From NCBI GenBank assembly GCA_036260395.1, contig DASZZY010000077.1, positions 1-39,994 of the forward strand: DNA of 39,994 nt. Reading direction: 5' to 3'. This document shows, in pieces, positions 25,344 through 31,945 of this stretch. A program made the position numbers and the translations under genes. The notes below the pieces were generated by a model. That model was not told the origin of the DNA. It ran no database searches and saw only the letters and a list, made by a program, of their open reading frames with translations. This stretch comes from DASZZY01 sp036260395. GTDB taxonomy: Bacteria; Actinomycetota; UBA4738; CALAEC01. How positions within the stretch are numbered: the stretch's first letter is position 1; every line of letters begins with the position of its first letter.

Positions 25344-26656
25344 TCCTCCTCCCCTCCGCCGCGCTGGACCCTCACCACCGAGGGCGGCTCTCCCTCCGGA
25401 AGCGGCTCCCAGGCGACCTCGCGCTCGAGCACCTCGCGGGCGAGCCGACGGTAGGCCCGAGCCCCCTTGGACCGGGGGTCGTACGCGGTGATCGGCTGCC
25501 CGAACCCGGGCGCCTCAGAGAGCCGAACCGTGCGGGGTATGACGGCATCGTACACTCGGGCACCGAAGTACCTCCTCACCTCCTGGACGACCTGCTCGGC
25601 GAGCTTGGTCCGCGGGTCGTACATCGTCAGGACGATCCCGACAAGCCTCAACCTTGGGTTGAGATTCTGCTGGATGAGCCTCACGTTCCGGAGGAGCTGC
25701 CCGAGCCCCTCGAGCGCGTAGTACTCGCACTGGATCGGCACGATCAGCTCATCGGCGGCGCTGAGAGCGTTCACGGTGAGCAGCCCCAGCGACGGCGGGC
25801 AGTCCAGGAAGACGAAGTCGTAGGTGCCGACCACCTCCTCGATCGCCCGCGCCAGCCGCATCTCCCTCGAGAGCTGGCCCACGAGCTCGATCTCCGCGCC
25901 GGCCAGGTCGATCGACGACGGGATGGCCCACACGCCGGCGACCGAGGTCTCGTGGACGGCACGCGCGGCGGGCTCGCCAGCCGAGAGGATCTGGTAGGTG
26001 CCCCGGGTCCGCTCGGCCGGATCGATCCCCAGCCCGGTCGAGGCGTTCCCCTGCGGGTCCAGGTCGATGACCAGCACCTTCTTCCCGAGCTCGGCCAGGG
26101 CGGCCCCGAGGTTCACCGCGGTCGTGCTCTTGCCGACGCCGCCCTTCTGGTTCGCGATCGCCACGACCCGTGCCCTGGCGGCCGGCTGTGGAGGGGGCGC
26201 GGGGGCCACCGGCGCGGCCGGGCGCGGCTCGAACGGGGGGGGCGCCGGCGGGTGCAGGGGGCCGGGCCCCTCGACCGCGGGCGCCTCGACCTGGGGGGCG
26301 CTGGGCTCGGAGGCCGGCCGGCGCTCCGGCTCGGCCCGGTCGTCGCGGGCGGGGCCGTCAGGCTCGTCCGGAGTCGGTGTGGGGCGTTCCGAGCCTGCTT
26401 GCGGTTCCGTTGATGGCCGCGGTTCGCTCGCAGCGGCCGACTCCGCGGCCGGCTCGGCAGGGGGCGCAGGTTCGATCGGGGGGGGCTCCGTGGGCGCCGC
26501 CGGCTCGGGTGACGCCGGCTCGGCAGGGGCCGAAGGCTCCGCGGGGGCCGGCTCGCCGGCTCCCGCGGTTTCGGATCCCCCACTCGGGCCCTGGGAGGCG
26601 TCGTGGGGATCGACCGCCTCGGGGGGCGACGGATCGGCCGGCGGGTCAGGGGGCAC
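25340..26656 (-). CDS. parA: Chromosome partitioning ATPase ParA, long disordered N-terminus
   Basis: 438 residues from GTG 26656. Residues 1-162 are almost wholly Pro, Ala, Glu and Ser with no predicted fold. The ParA core begins at RARVVAIANQ with the deviant Walker A KGGVGKSTT at 171-179, then VIDLDPQGNASTGLG, FVFLDCPPSLGLLTVNAL and the DNA-binding-type C-terminus. ParA binds the nucleoid as an ATP dimer and moves ParB-parS complexes. The extension is unusual in length: M. tuberculosis ParA totals about 347 residues. A GTG at Val165 could be an internal start, but it has no ribosome site. Upstream is a 102-bp gap to rsmG. Confidence 0.94.
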   Translation of the reverse strand: MPPDPPADPSPPEAVDPHDASQGPSGGSETAGAGEPAPAEPSAPAEPASPEPAAPTEPPPIEPAPPAEPAAESAAASEPRPSTEPQAGSERPTPTPDEPDGPARDDRAEPERRPASEPSAPQVEAPAVEGPGPLHPPAPPPFEPRPAAPVAPAPPPQPAARARVVAIANQKGGVGKSTTAVNLGAALAELGKKVLVIDLDPQGNASTGLGIDPAERTRGTYQILSAGEPAARAVHETSVAGVWAIPSSIDLAGAEIELVGQLSREMRLARAIEEVVGTYDFVFLDCPPSLGLLTVNALSAADELIVPIQCEYYALEGLGQLLRNVRLIQQNLNPRLRLVGIVLTMYDPRTKLAEQVVQEVRRYFGARVYDAVIPRTVRLSEAPGFGQPITAYDPRSKGARAYRRLAREVLEREVAWEPLPEGEPPSVVRVQRGGGEEE

Positions 26657-26758
26657 ATCGGCGCCCGGCGCCGACGACCCGTCGTCGGGGACCGGACCAC
26701 CCTCGACCTCAGGTTGAGACTCGCCGGGCCGCGGCCTGAACCGCCTGAACGCTCGGCA

Positions 26759-27403
26759 TCACCCCCGCGTCATGATAACCAGCGGCGCGCGGGTTGCAAG
26801 ACCTCTCGCCAGTTCGACCGACGCGGGGGGCTCGGGATCGGAGAGCGCGGCGGCGGCCGCGCCCGGATCCCCGAGGGCCTCCCCGGCGAAGTAGACGAGC
26901 CTCCCACCCGGACGAAGCAGCGGGAACGCGACCTTCCACGACCGGGGGAGGGGCGCGAAGGCCCGAGCCGTCGCCACGTCGGCCGGCGTCGCAACGTCCT
27001 CGGCCCTCGCCAACGCGACGTCGGCATTGGCGATGTTCAGCCGGTCGACGGCCATCTCCAGGAACCCGGCCCTCCGCGCCTTCGATTCGACCAGCACGAC
27101 GCGGCAGCGGGGGGCCGCAATCGCCAGGACGAGCCCGGGGAGGCCGGCCCCCGAGCCGAGATCGTACGCGAGCCGATCGTAGCGGCGGACCTGCGACGTC
27201 GCGCGCAGCGAGTCGAGCACGTGCCGCTCGAGGACCCCGCCGGCGTCGCTGGCGGAGATGAACCCCCTCGGGACGGCGACCTCCTCGAGCAGCGCGGCCA
27301 GCGCGGCGAGGCGGTCGGCGGCCGATCGCTCGAGCGGCACGCCGAGGGCCGCCGCGGCGGCGGCGATCCGGCGCGGGGACGGCTCCGATGGCACGTCGGG
27401 CAT
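26759..27403 (-). CDS. rsmG: 16S rRNA (guanine527-N7)-methyltransferase
   Basis: 214 residues. The SAM-binding motif is YDLGSGAGLPGLVLAIA (80-96), followed by VVLVESKARRAGFLEMAVDRLN and VATARAFAPLPR, all typical of RsmG/GidB. The enzyme methylates G527 of 16S rRNA; loss gives low-level streptomycin resistance in several bacteria. The position between parA and jag matches other actinobacteria. Its start, ATG 27403, lies 16 bp from the first 30-bp repeat, whose minus strand contains TAGGGT, a possible -10 for this gene. Confidence 0.95.
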   Translation of the reverse strand: MPDVPSEPSPRRIAAAAAALGVPLERSAADRLAALAALLEEVAVPRGFISASDAGGVLERHVLDSLRATSQVRRYDRLAYDLGSGAGLPGLVLAIAAPRCRVVLVESKARRAGFLEMAVDRLNIANADVALARAEDVATPADVATARAFAPLPRSWKVAFPLLRPGGRLVYFAGEALGDPGAAAAALSDPEPPASVELARGLATRAPLVIMTRG

Positions 27404-27418
27404 TGTCCCATGCCGCAG

Positions 27419-27448
27419 GTTTCACGTGTTACCCTACGGTGAAACAAC
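27419..27448. repeat. Split parS-like 30-bp repeat, copy 1
   Basis: Left arm GTTTCAC, 13-nt core GTGTTACCCTACG, right arm GTGAAACA followed by AC. The arms are the two halves of the ParB site TGTTTCACGTGAAACA pushed apart by 13 nt. The core plus the right arm carries a GTG at both edges of the inserted part. The copy lies just upstream of rsmG. Confidence 0.75.
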
Positions 27449-27483
27449 GAGGGCGCGCCTGCAACTCCTCCCCTGGGGGGGCC

Positions 27484-27513
27484 GTTTCACGTGTTACCCT
27501 ACGGTGAAACAAC
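27484..27513. repeat. Split parS-like 30-bp repeat, copy 2
   Basis: Identical to copy 1 over all 30 bp, starting 65 bp further on, with a 35-bp unrelated spacer. It ends directly at ATG 27514 of the LAGLIDADG-type ORF, so it occupies the place of that gene's promoter and ribosome site. TACCCT (27495-27500) within it fits a -10 hexamer. Confidence 0.75.
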
Positions 27514-27849
27514 ATGGCGGCGCGCCGGGACGAGTTCGAGATCGGCTTCCTCGTCGGGATCCTCGTCGGCGAAGGCCACTTCGGCGGCGACGGGCGCCAG
27601 CCCCACGTCACGCTCAGGATGCACACGCGCCACGAGGCGCTGTTCCGCTGGCTAACGGCCACGTTCCCCGGCGGCCGGCTGTACGGGCCGTACTTCCACG
27701 CCGGGCGCTCGTACTACCAGTGGATGGCCCGCGGGGCCTTCCTGCGCCAGGAGCTCGTGCCGATCCTCGACGCCTACCTGAGTCCCGAGGTCGACGCCTG
27801 GGCACACGCCCGGTATCGGAGGATGAAGGAGACGTACCGCCTGGCCTAG
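27514..27849 (+). CDS. Small LAGLIDADG homing-endonuclease-like protein
   Basis: 111 residues, plus strand, in a minus-strand region. The motif FLVGILVGEGHF near residues 11-22 corresponds to LAGLIDADG (with the acidic residue in GEGHF), followed by HVTLRMHTRHEALFRWLTATFPGGRLYG, SYYQWMARGAFLRQELVPILDAYL, the usual layout of a one-motif LAGLIDADG unit. Such proteins act as homodimers that cut or bind near-palindromic DNA; some have become maturases or regulators. It is not inside an intron or intein. There is no ribosome site: the ATG abuts repeat copy 2. Its stop overlaps the convergent jag stop (CTAG). Whether it is still a nuclease cannot be told. Confidence 0.72.
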   Translation: MAARRDEFEIGFLVGILVGEGHFGGDGRQPHVTLRMHTRHEALFRWLTATFPGGRLYGPYFHAGRSYYQWMARGAFLRQELVPILDAYLSPEVDAWAHARYRRMKETYRLA

Positions 27850-28502
27850 CGCCGCTTCCGGATCACGACCCGGCGCTCGGGGTCGTCGCCCTCGCTGCTG
27901 GTCTCGACGCCGCCGACCTCGCCGGCCGCATCGTGCACGATCTTCCGCTCGTACGACGTCATCGGCTCCAGCCGCTCCTGGCGGCCGGTCCGCCGTACCC
28001 GACGCGCGGTCTCCCTGGCCCGGTCCGCGAGCTGGGACCGACGGCGCTTGCGGTAGTCCTCGACGTCGACGACGACCCTGCACCGGGACTCGGTGCGGCG
28101 CTGGACGGCCGACCGGACCACCTCCTGGAGCGCGTCGAGCGTCTGGCCGTGCCTGCCGATCAGCAGTCCCATGCCCTCGGTCTGCGGGCCGCCGAGGATG
28201 TCCACGTACATGACGCCGTCGACGACGTGGTGATCGAGCTCGGCCGAGATCCCCATCCGGTCCAGGAGCCCCTCGAGGAACTCCTCGGCCACCTCGGCCT
28301 GCTCCTCGAGCTCCGAGGCGCCGGCGAGCTCCTCGCGGACCCGGACCCTGACCACCGCCTCTTGGGAGCCGAAGCCGAGGAGCCCGCGCTGGGCCTCCTG
28401 GACGATCTCGACCTCGGCCTCCTGCTCGCTGACGCCGAGCTCGTCGAGGGCCGCGTCGACGGCCTCCTCAACGCTTGGAGCGCTTCTTTCGACCTCGCGC
28501 AT
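27846..28502 (-). CDS. jag: Jag/KhpB family RNA-binding protein
   Basis: 218 residues. Jag-N domain at the start (SAPSVEEAVDAALDELG, EIVQEAQRGLLGFGSQEAVVRV), an acidic linker, a KH domain with the GxxG-like LIGRHGQTLDALQEVV, and an R3H domain (RRRRSQLADRARETARRV, with LEPMTSYERKIVHDA). KhpB binds small RNAs and affects cell division in Firmicutes. It follows yidC as in most Gram-positives, and its start lies 35 bp inside the yidC 3' end, which implies coupling. The C-terminus is basic (RRVVIRKRR). Confidence 0.93.
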   Translation of the reverse strand: MREVERSAPSVEEAVDAALDELGVSEQEAEVEIVQEAQRGLLGFGSQEAVVRVRVREELAGASELEEQAEVAEEFLEGLLDRMGISAELDHHVVDGVMYVDILGGPQTEGMGLLIGRHGQTLDALQEVVRSAVQRRTESRCRVVVDVEDYRKRRRSQLADRARETARRVRRTGRQERLEPMTSYERKIVHDAAGEVGGVETSSEGDDPERRVVIRKRR

Positions 28503-29418
28503 TCTTGCCTCCGCCGCTCTTGGCGCCGCTCTTTCCCGCTCCGCTCGGCTTGGGCGGCTTGGCGGGGGCCTCCCGGGCCGGTGGCGCCGAGGGCGGCTCG
28601 GCCGGCGCCTTCGGCGGGCGCCCGTCCCCCGCGCCGCCCGGCTCCGTCCGGGCCCTCGACCTCAACATGAGGTACTGCTGCCCGATCTGCCAGGCGTTCG
28701 TCGTGACCCAGTAGACCAGGACCCCGGCCGAGATGTTGATCGAGATGAAGCCCAGGAACACCGGCATGATCTTCGCCATCAGCTGCATCTGCTGGGCCTG
28801 CGGGCCGGAGGCCACGCGCTGCATCTGCCGCTGCTGGTAGTACGTGGTGAACACCATGAGGCCGACGAGCAGGTAGACCGGGAGCGCCACCAGGAACGTC
28901 TCGCCGCAGTTCAGCTGGGCCTGGCCGAAGGCGGCCGCGCCGCGGCCCACCTGGGCGGGGGAGCACGCCAGGTTGATCCCCAGGAAGCCCGCCTCCCGGC
29001 CCGCGATGTCGCCGGCCAGCGTGCTGCCCTCGGGGAGGTACCGGGTCCCGGGGAGGGCGCCGGCGCGCTGGGCGGCCGCGGTCAGGACCTGGTAGAGCGC
29101 GAAGAACACCGGGAGCTGGAGCAGGAGCGGCAGGCACCCGCCGAGCGGGTTCACCTGGTGCTCCTTGTAGAGCTTCATGAGCTCCTCGTTGAGCTTCTGG
29201 CGGTTGCCCTTGTACTTGCGCTGGAGCTCCTTGATCTTCGGCTGGATCTTCTGCATCGCCTGCATCGAGCGGGTCTGCTTGATCGTCAGCGGGATCAGCA
29301 GGACGCGCACGGCCACCGTAAGCAGCATGATCGCCACCACGTAGCTCGGGATGATGTCGTAGAAGAACGACAGCGCGGTCCCCAGGCCCTGGAGGAGGCC
29401 GTTCCACAGGTCCGCCAT
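28468..29418 (-). CDS. yidC: Membrane protein insertase YidC/Oxa1
   Basis: 316 residues. The Oxa1 core is clear: first helix SYVVAIMLLTVAVRVLLIPLTIKQTRSM with the conserved positively charged groove residue, the coiled-coil cytoplasmic loop (IQPKIKELQRKYKGNRQKLNEELMKLYKEH), NPLGGCLPLLLQLPVFFALYQVL, and the last helices with FLGFISINISAGVLVYWVTTN. The protein is longer than minimal homologues through a loop with two Cys near 175-195 and a Pro/Ala/Lys-rich tail ending in RGRKKRSKR, which may bind ribosomes. It inserts membrane proteins alone or with SecYEG. It starts directly after the yidD stop. Confidence 0.96.
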   Translation of the reverse strand: MADLWNGLLQGLGTALSFFYDIIPSYVVAIMLLTVAVRVLLIPLTIKQTRSMQAMQKIQPKIKELQRKYKGNRQKLNEELMKLYKEHQVNPLGGCLPLLLQLPVFFALYQVLTAAAQRAGALPGTRYLPEGSTLAGDIAGREAGFLGINLACSPAQVGRGAAAFGQAQLNCGETFLVALPVYLLVGLMVFTTYYQQRQMQRVASGPQAQQMQLMAKIMPVFLGFISINISAGVLVYWVTTNAWQIGQQYLMLRSRARTEPGGAGDGRPPKAPAEPPSAPPAREAPAKPPKPSGAGKSGAKSGGGKNARGRKKRSKR

Positions 29419-29727
29419 CTAGGCCTCCCTGTATGACGCCGACATACTCGGCCGCCGGCCGCCGCCGCGGCGGGCGGGGACCGGGTCCGGGCCGCCGGCG
29501 GTGAGCGGGCTGCACCGGAGCACCCGCCACGCGGCGAGCACCGACCCGCGGAGCGCGCCGTGGGTCCGCACGGCCTCCATGGCGTAGGCCGAGCACGTCG
29601 GGTGGAAGCGGCATTGCCCGCCGAGCACGCCCGACAGCGTCGCCCGGTACAGGGCGATGACGGCCAGCAGGAGCGCCCGCCCGGGCGCCCCCGCGATCCA
29701 CAGGACCTCGGCGGTTCGGCGTCTCAT
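29419..29727 (-). CDS. yidD: Membrane protein insertion efficiency factor YidD
   Basis: 102 residues. The family signature is complete: ALYRATLSGVLGGQCRFHPTCSAYAMEA, then a HGALRGSVLAAWRVLRCSPLTAGGPDPVP segment. YidD is a small peripheral membrane protein that helps YidC. The ATG overlaps the rnpA stop (ATGA) and its stop adjoins the yidC start, so the three are one unit. The C-terminal 20 residues are basic and variable. Confidence 0.95.
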   Translation of the reverse strand: MRRRTAEVLWIAGAPGRALLLAVIALYRATLSGVLGGQCRFHPTCSAYAMEAVRTHGALRGSVLAAWRVLRCSPLTAGGPDPVPARRGGGRRPSMSASYREA

Positions 29728-30086
29728 CGGCGCATCACTCCGGCTCGATGCAGGAGCCCCTCGATTTCCTCGGTCACCTCGGGGGCCCCGGCGCCCTCGA
29801 GCGACGACCGCGCCACGAGGACCACGTCATGTCCGTCGTCGATCCTCGGCCAGAGCTCCCACCACGCCTGGCGCAGGAGGCGCCGGGCTCGGTTGCGGAC
29901 CACCGCCGGCCCCACCCGGCGACCGGCCACCCACGCGCCGCGGCACGGCCCCTCGCCGGGCGCCACAAACACTATCACCCGGTCGGAACGAAGGCCCTTG
30001 CCCGAACGCAGCACACGGCGGATGTCGGCGGATCGGCGAAGCCTATGCGCTGAGGCTCGCCCGGCCCTTCGTCCGTCGCCTGGCAA
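29724..30086 (-). CDS. rnpA: Ribonuclease P protein component
   Basis: About 120 residues. Hallmarks are AHRLRRSADIRRVLRSGKG near the start, the RNR box VVRNRARRLLRQAWWEL and DVVLVAR. It assists the catalytic RNA in maturing tRNA 5' ends. No ATG or GTG lies upstream of the conserved AHRLRRSADI, so the start must be a TTG; the one at 30086 gives a 44-bp overlap with rpmH and has AGGA 4 nt before it. The true start is therefore unsettled. Confidence 0.9.
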   Translation of the reverse strand: MPGDGRRAGRASAHRLRRSADIRRVLRSGKGLRSDRVIVFVAPGEGPCRGAWVAGRRVGPAVVRNRARRLLRQAWWELWPRIDDGHDVVLVARSSLEGAGAPEVTEEIEGLLHRAGVMRR

Positions 30087-30177
30087 GGATCCTGCGACCG
30101 GCCCGGGTGCGCATGCGGGCGCGGAAGCCGTGCCGGCGCTTCCGGCGCCGGACGTGGGGTTGGAAGGTCCGCTTCAT
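30043..30177 (-). CDS. rpmH: Ribosomal protein bL34
   Basis: 44 residues starting MKRTFQPHVRRRKRRHGFRA and ending KGRASLSA, a near-textbook bL34. ATG 30177 begins the conserved MKRTFQP. It is the first gene of the rpmH-rnpA-yidD-yidC-jag unit, divergent from dnaA. No Shine-Dalgarno is present, but TACTTT lies 9 nt upstream, so a leaderless mRNA is possible. The 3' end overlaps rnpA. Confidence 0.97.
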   Translation of the reverse strand: MKRTFQPHVRRRKRRHGFRARMRTRAGRRILARRRTKGRASLSA

Positions 30178-30182
30178 CGGCC

Positions 30183-30199
30183 AAATAAAGTAACAAAAT
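30183..30199. other. AT-rich 17-mer, candidate unwinding element
   Basis: Fourteen of 17 bases are A or T (AAATAAAGTAACAAAAT), striking in a genome of this GC content. It lies between rpmH and dnaA, about 150 bp from two DnaA boxes, so it may be the duplex-unwinding element of oriC. It also overlaps the rpmH -10. Confidence 0.4.
30187..30192 (-). promoter_or_regulatory. -10 hexamer TACTTT, rpmH operon
   Basis: Minus-strand TACTTT from 30192 to 30187, 9 nt before ATG 30177. It lies in the most AT-rich patch of the window, which could equally be origin DNA; no clear -35 is present. Confidence 0.35.
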
Positions 30200-30252
30200 C
30201 GCGGCCGTCCGTATCTGCGCAGGTCGCAGCGGTGCCGCCGTTCGGCCGGGGC

Positions 30253-30281
30253 TTGGCGGCCGGCGAGGGCGTCGCTATAAT
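30253..30281 (+). promoter_or_regulatory. dnaA promoter TTGGCG-N17-TATAAT
   Basis: TTGGCG (30253-30258), 17 nt, then a consensus TATAAT (30276-30281). Transcription should start near 30288, giving a 76-nt dnaA leader that contains a strong hairpin and both DnaA boxes. Confidence 0.7.
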
Positions 30282-30297
30282 CCACCCCGCTTCCTCA

Positions 30298-30321
30298 GGG
30301 GCCGCCGGTGTTGGCGGCCCC
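30298..30321 (+). other. Perfect 9-bp GC hairpin in the dnaA leader
   Basis: GGGGCCGCC (30298-30306) pairs with GGCGGCCCC (30313-30321) around the loop GGTGTT. There is no following T tract, so it is not a standard terminator; it may stabilise the mRNA or act as a pause or binding site. Confidence 0.55.
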
Positions 30322-30349
30322 GATCTACTTCCCCAGGGAATTGCACACC

Positions 30350-30371
30350 TGTGGAGAACGCCTGTGGATAA
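30350..30371 (+). promoter_or_regulatory. Two DnaA boxes over the dnaA ribosome site and start
   Basis: TGTGGATAA at 30363-30371 is a perfect DnaA box; TGTGGAGAA at 30350-30358 differs at one base. They are 13 bp apart start to start. The first contains GGAG used as the ribosome site; the second contains the GTG start codon of dnaA. Confidence 0.7.
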
Positions 30372-31743
30372 GGTCACCGTCTCGTCCAGCGACGCCGCGC
30401 GCGTCTGGACCGAGGCCGTGGACCGCATCCGCGAGCGCCTGCCGGGGCCCTCGTACGACATGTGGTTCTCCGAGGTCCGGCCCCGCGCGGCCGAGGACGG
30501 CGGGCTCGAGCTCGTCGTCCCCAGCGACTACGTGAAGGCCTGGCTCGCCGCCCGCTACCTGGCACCGATCAGCGAGGCCGTGGCCGAGGTGGCCGGCCGC
30601 CACGTGGCGATCAGCCTGGTCACCGAGGTCCCCGGCGCCGCGCCGGCCTCCGAGCCGGTCGTGGCCCGCTCGCCGGGCGCCGCCGCGGCGCGGCCGGACC
30701 CCGCGGCGGTGCCGACCTTCCCGGCGCACTACACGTTCGACACGTTCGTCCTGGGGCCGTCGAACCGGTTCGCCCACGCCGCGGCGATGGCGGTGGCCGA
30801 GGCGCCTCCGTCGAAGGCCTACAACCCGCTGTTCGTGTACGGGGGTGTGGGGCTCGGGAAGACGCACCTGCTGTTCGCGATCGCCAACCACATGAGCCGG
30901 CTGAAGCCGGGCACCCGGGCCAAGTACGTGACGTCCGAGGCGTTCGTCACCGAGTTCATCAAGTCGGTCCGCGAGGGACAGGGCTACCTCTTCCAGCGGC
31001 GGTACCGGGACGTCGATGTGCTCCTCGTCGACGACATCCAGTTCCTGGCCAGGGCCGAGGAGACCCAGACCGAGTTCTTCCACACGTTCAACACGCTGCA
31101 CGGCGCCGAGCGCCAGATCGTCATCGCCAGCGACCGGCCGCCCCAGGAGCTGTCGGGGCTCGCGGAGCGGCTGCGGAACCGGTTCCGGTGGGGGCTGTGC
31201 GTCGACATCCAGCCGCCGAACCTCGAGACCCGGATCGCCATCCTCCAGCAGAAGGCCCTCCGCGACGACCTCGAGGTGCCCGACCCCGTCCTCCGGTTCA
31301 TCGCCGAGAAGTTCGACGCGAACATCCGGGAGCTGGAGGGCGCGCTCACGCGGGTGACGGCCACCGCCACGCTCGCGCAGCTCCCGATCGACCTGCCGCT
31401 CGCGGAGCGGGCCCTCGAGGACCTCCTGCCGCAGGGCGGCGAGGTGCCGCCCGAGACGATCATGGCCGAGACCGCGCGCTACTTCGGCCTGGCGCGCGAG
31501 GACCTCATGTCTCGCAGCCGCTCGAGGCCGCTGACCACCGCCCGGCACGTGGCGATGTACCTCCTCCGCGAGCTGACGAACCTGTCGCTGATCAAGATCG
31601 GCGAGCTGTTCGACCGTGACCACACCACCGCCCTCCACGGGATCCAGAAGGTCGAGAAGCAGATGCGGGAGCGCGACACGACCCACCGACAGGTCCAGGA
31701 GTTGACGAAGGTGATCACCGCGGTGGTCCGGGGGACACGGTGA
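30364..31743 (+). CDS. dnaA: Replication initiator DnaA
   Basis: 459 residues from GTG 30364, chosen because VWTEAVDRIRERL follows at once and GGAG lies 7 nt upstream. Domain I covers about 1-90, with a short Ala/Pro-rich domain II at about 90-118. The AAA+ domain has Walker A GGVGLGKTH (160-168), Walker B LLVDDIQFLA (220-229) and the arginine-finger helix in GLAERLRNRFRWG. Domain IV ends with the signature DRDHTTALHG, where Ala replaces the usual Val. DnaA-ATP binds DnaA boxes, melts oriC and loads the helicase. The gene diverges from rpmH as in most actinobacteria. The 203-bp gap to dnaN is the standard oriC position. Confidence 0.97.
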   Translation: MDKVTVSSSDAARVWTEAVDRIRERLPGPSYDMWFSEVRPRAAEDGGLELVVPSDYVKAWLAARYLAPISEAVAEVAGRHVAISLVTEVPGAAPASEPVVARSPGAAAARPDPAAVPTFPAHYTFDTFVLGPSNRFAHAAAMAVAEAPPSKAYNPLFVYGGVGLGKTHLLFAIANHMSRLKPGTRAKYVTSEAFVTEFIKSVREGQGYLFQRRYRDVDVLLVDDIQFLARAEETQTEFFHTFNTLHGAERQIVIASDRPPQELSGLAERLRNRFRWGLCVDIQPPNLETRIAILQQKALRDDLEVPDPVLRFIAEKFDANIRELEGALTRVTATATLAQLPIDLPLAERALEDLLPQGGEVPPETIMAETARYFGLAREDLMSRSRSRPLTTARHVAMYLLRELTNLSLIKIGELFDRDHTTALHGIQKVEKQMRERDTTHRQVQELTKVITAVVRGTR

Positions 31744-31945
31744 GGAAAACTGGCCGCGGTTTCCACCGCCCGGGCTCCGGTTGCGGCCCGAGCGCTCGCC
31801 AGCGCACCGAATCACACCCGTGTCCCACCATGTCGGACCCGGCCGCTACGCTGCGCACCGGCATGGTTATCCACGGTTTCCACAGCCGCTACTACGACTA
31901 CGGTTTGGAAATTCCACGAAGCAGACCCGAGACTCGGGGAGGTGC
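31744..31945. other. dnaA-dnaN intergenic region, probable oriC
   Basis: About 200 bp between dnaA and dnaN. It contains one good DnaA box (TTATCCACG, 31867-31875, eight of nine) and weaker relatives: GTTTCCACA at 31876-31884 and CGGTTTCCACCG near 31754-31765. A modestly AT-rich part (CGGTTTGGAAATTCCACGAA) follows at about 31901-31920. The box count is low for an actinobacterial origin, so some function may lie on the rpmH side of dnaA. Confidence 0.5.
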
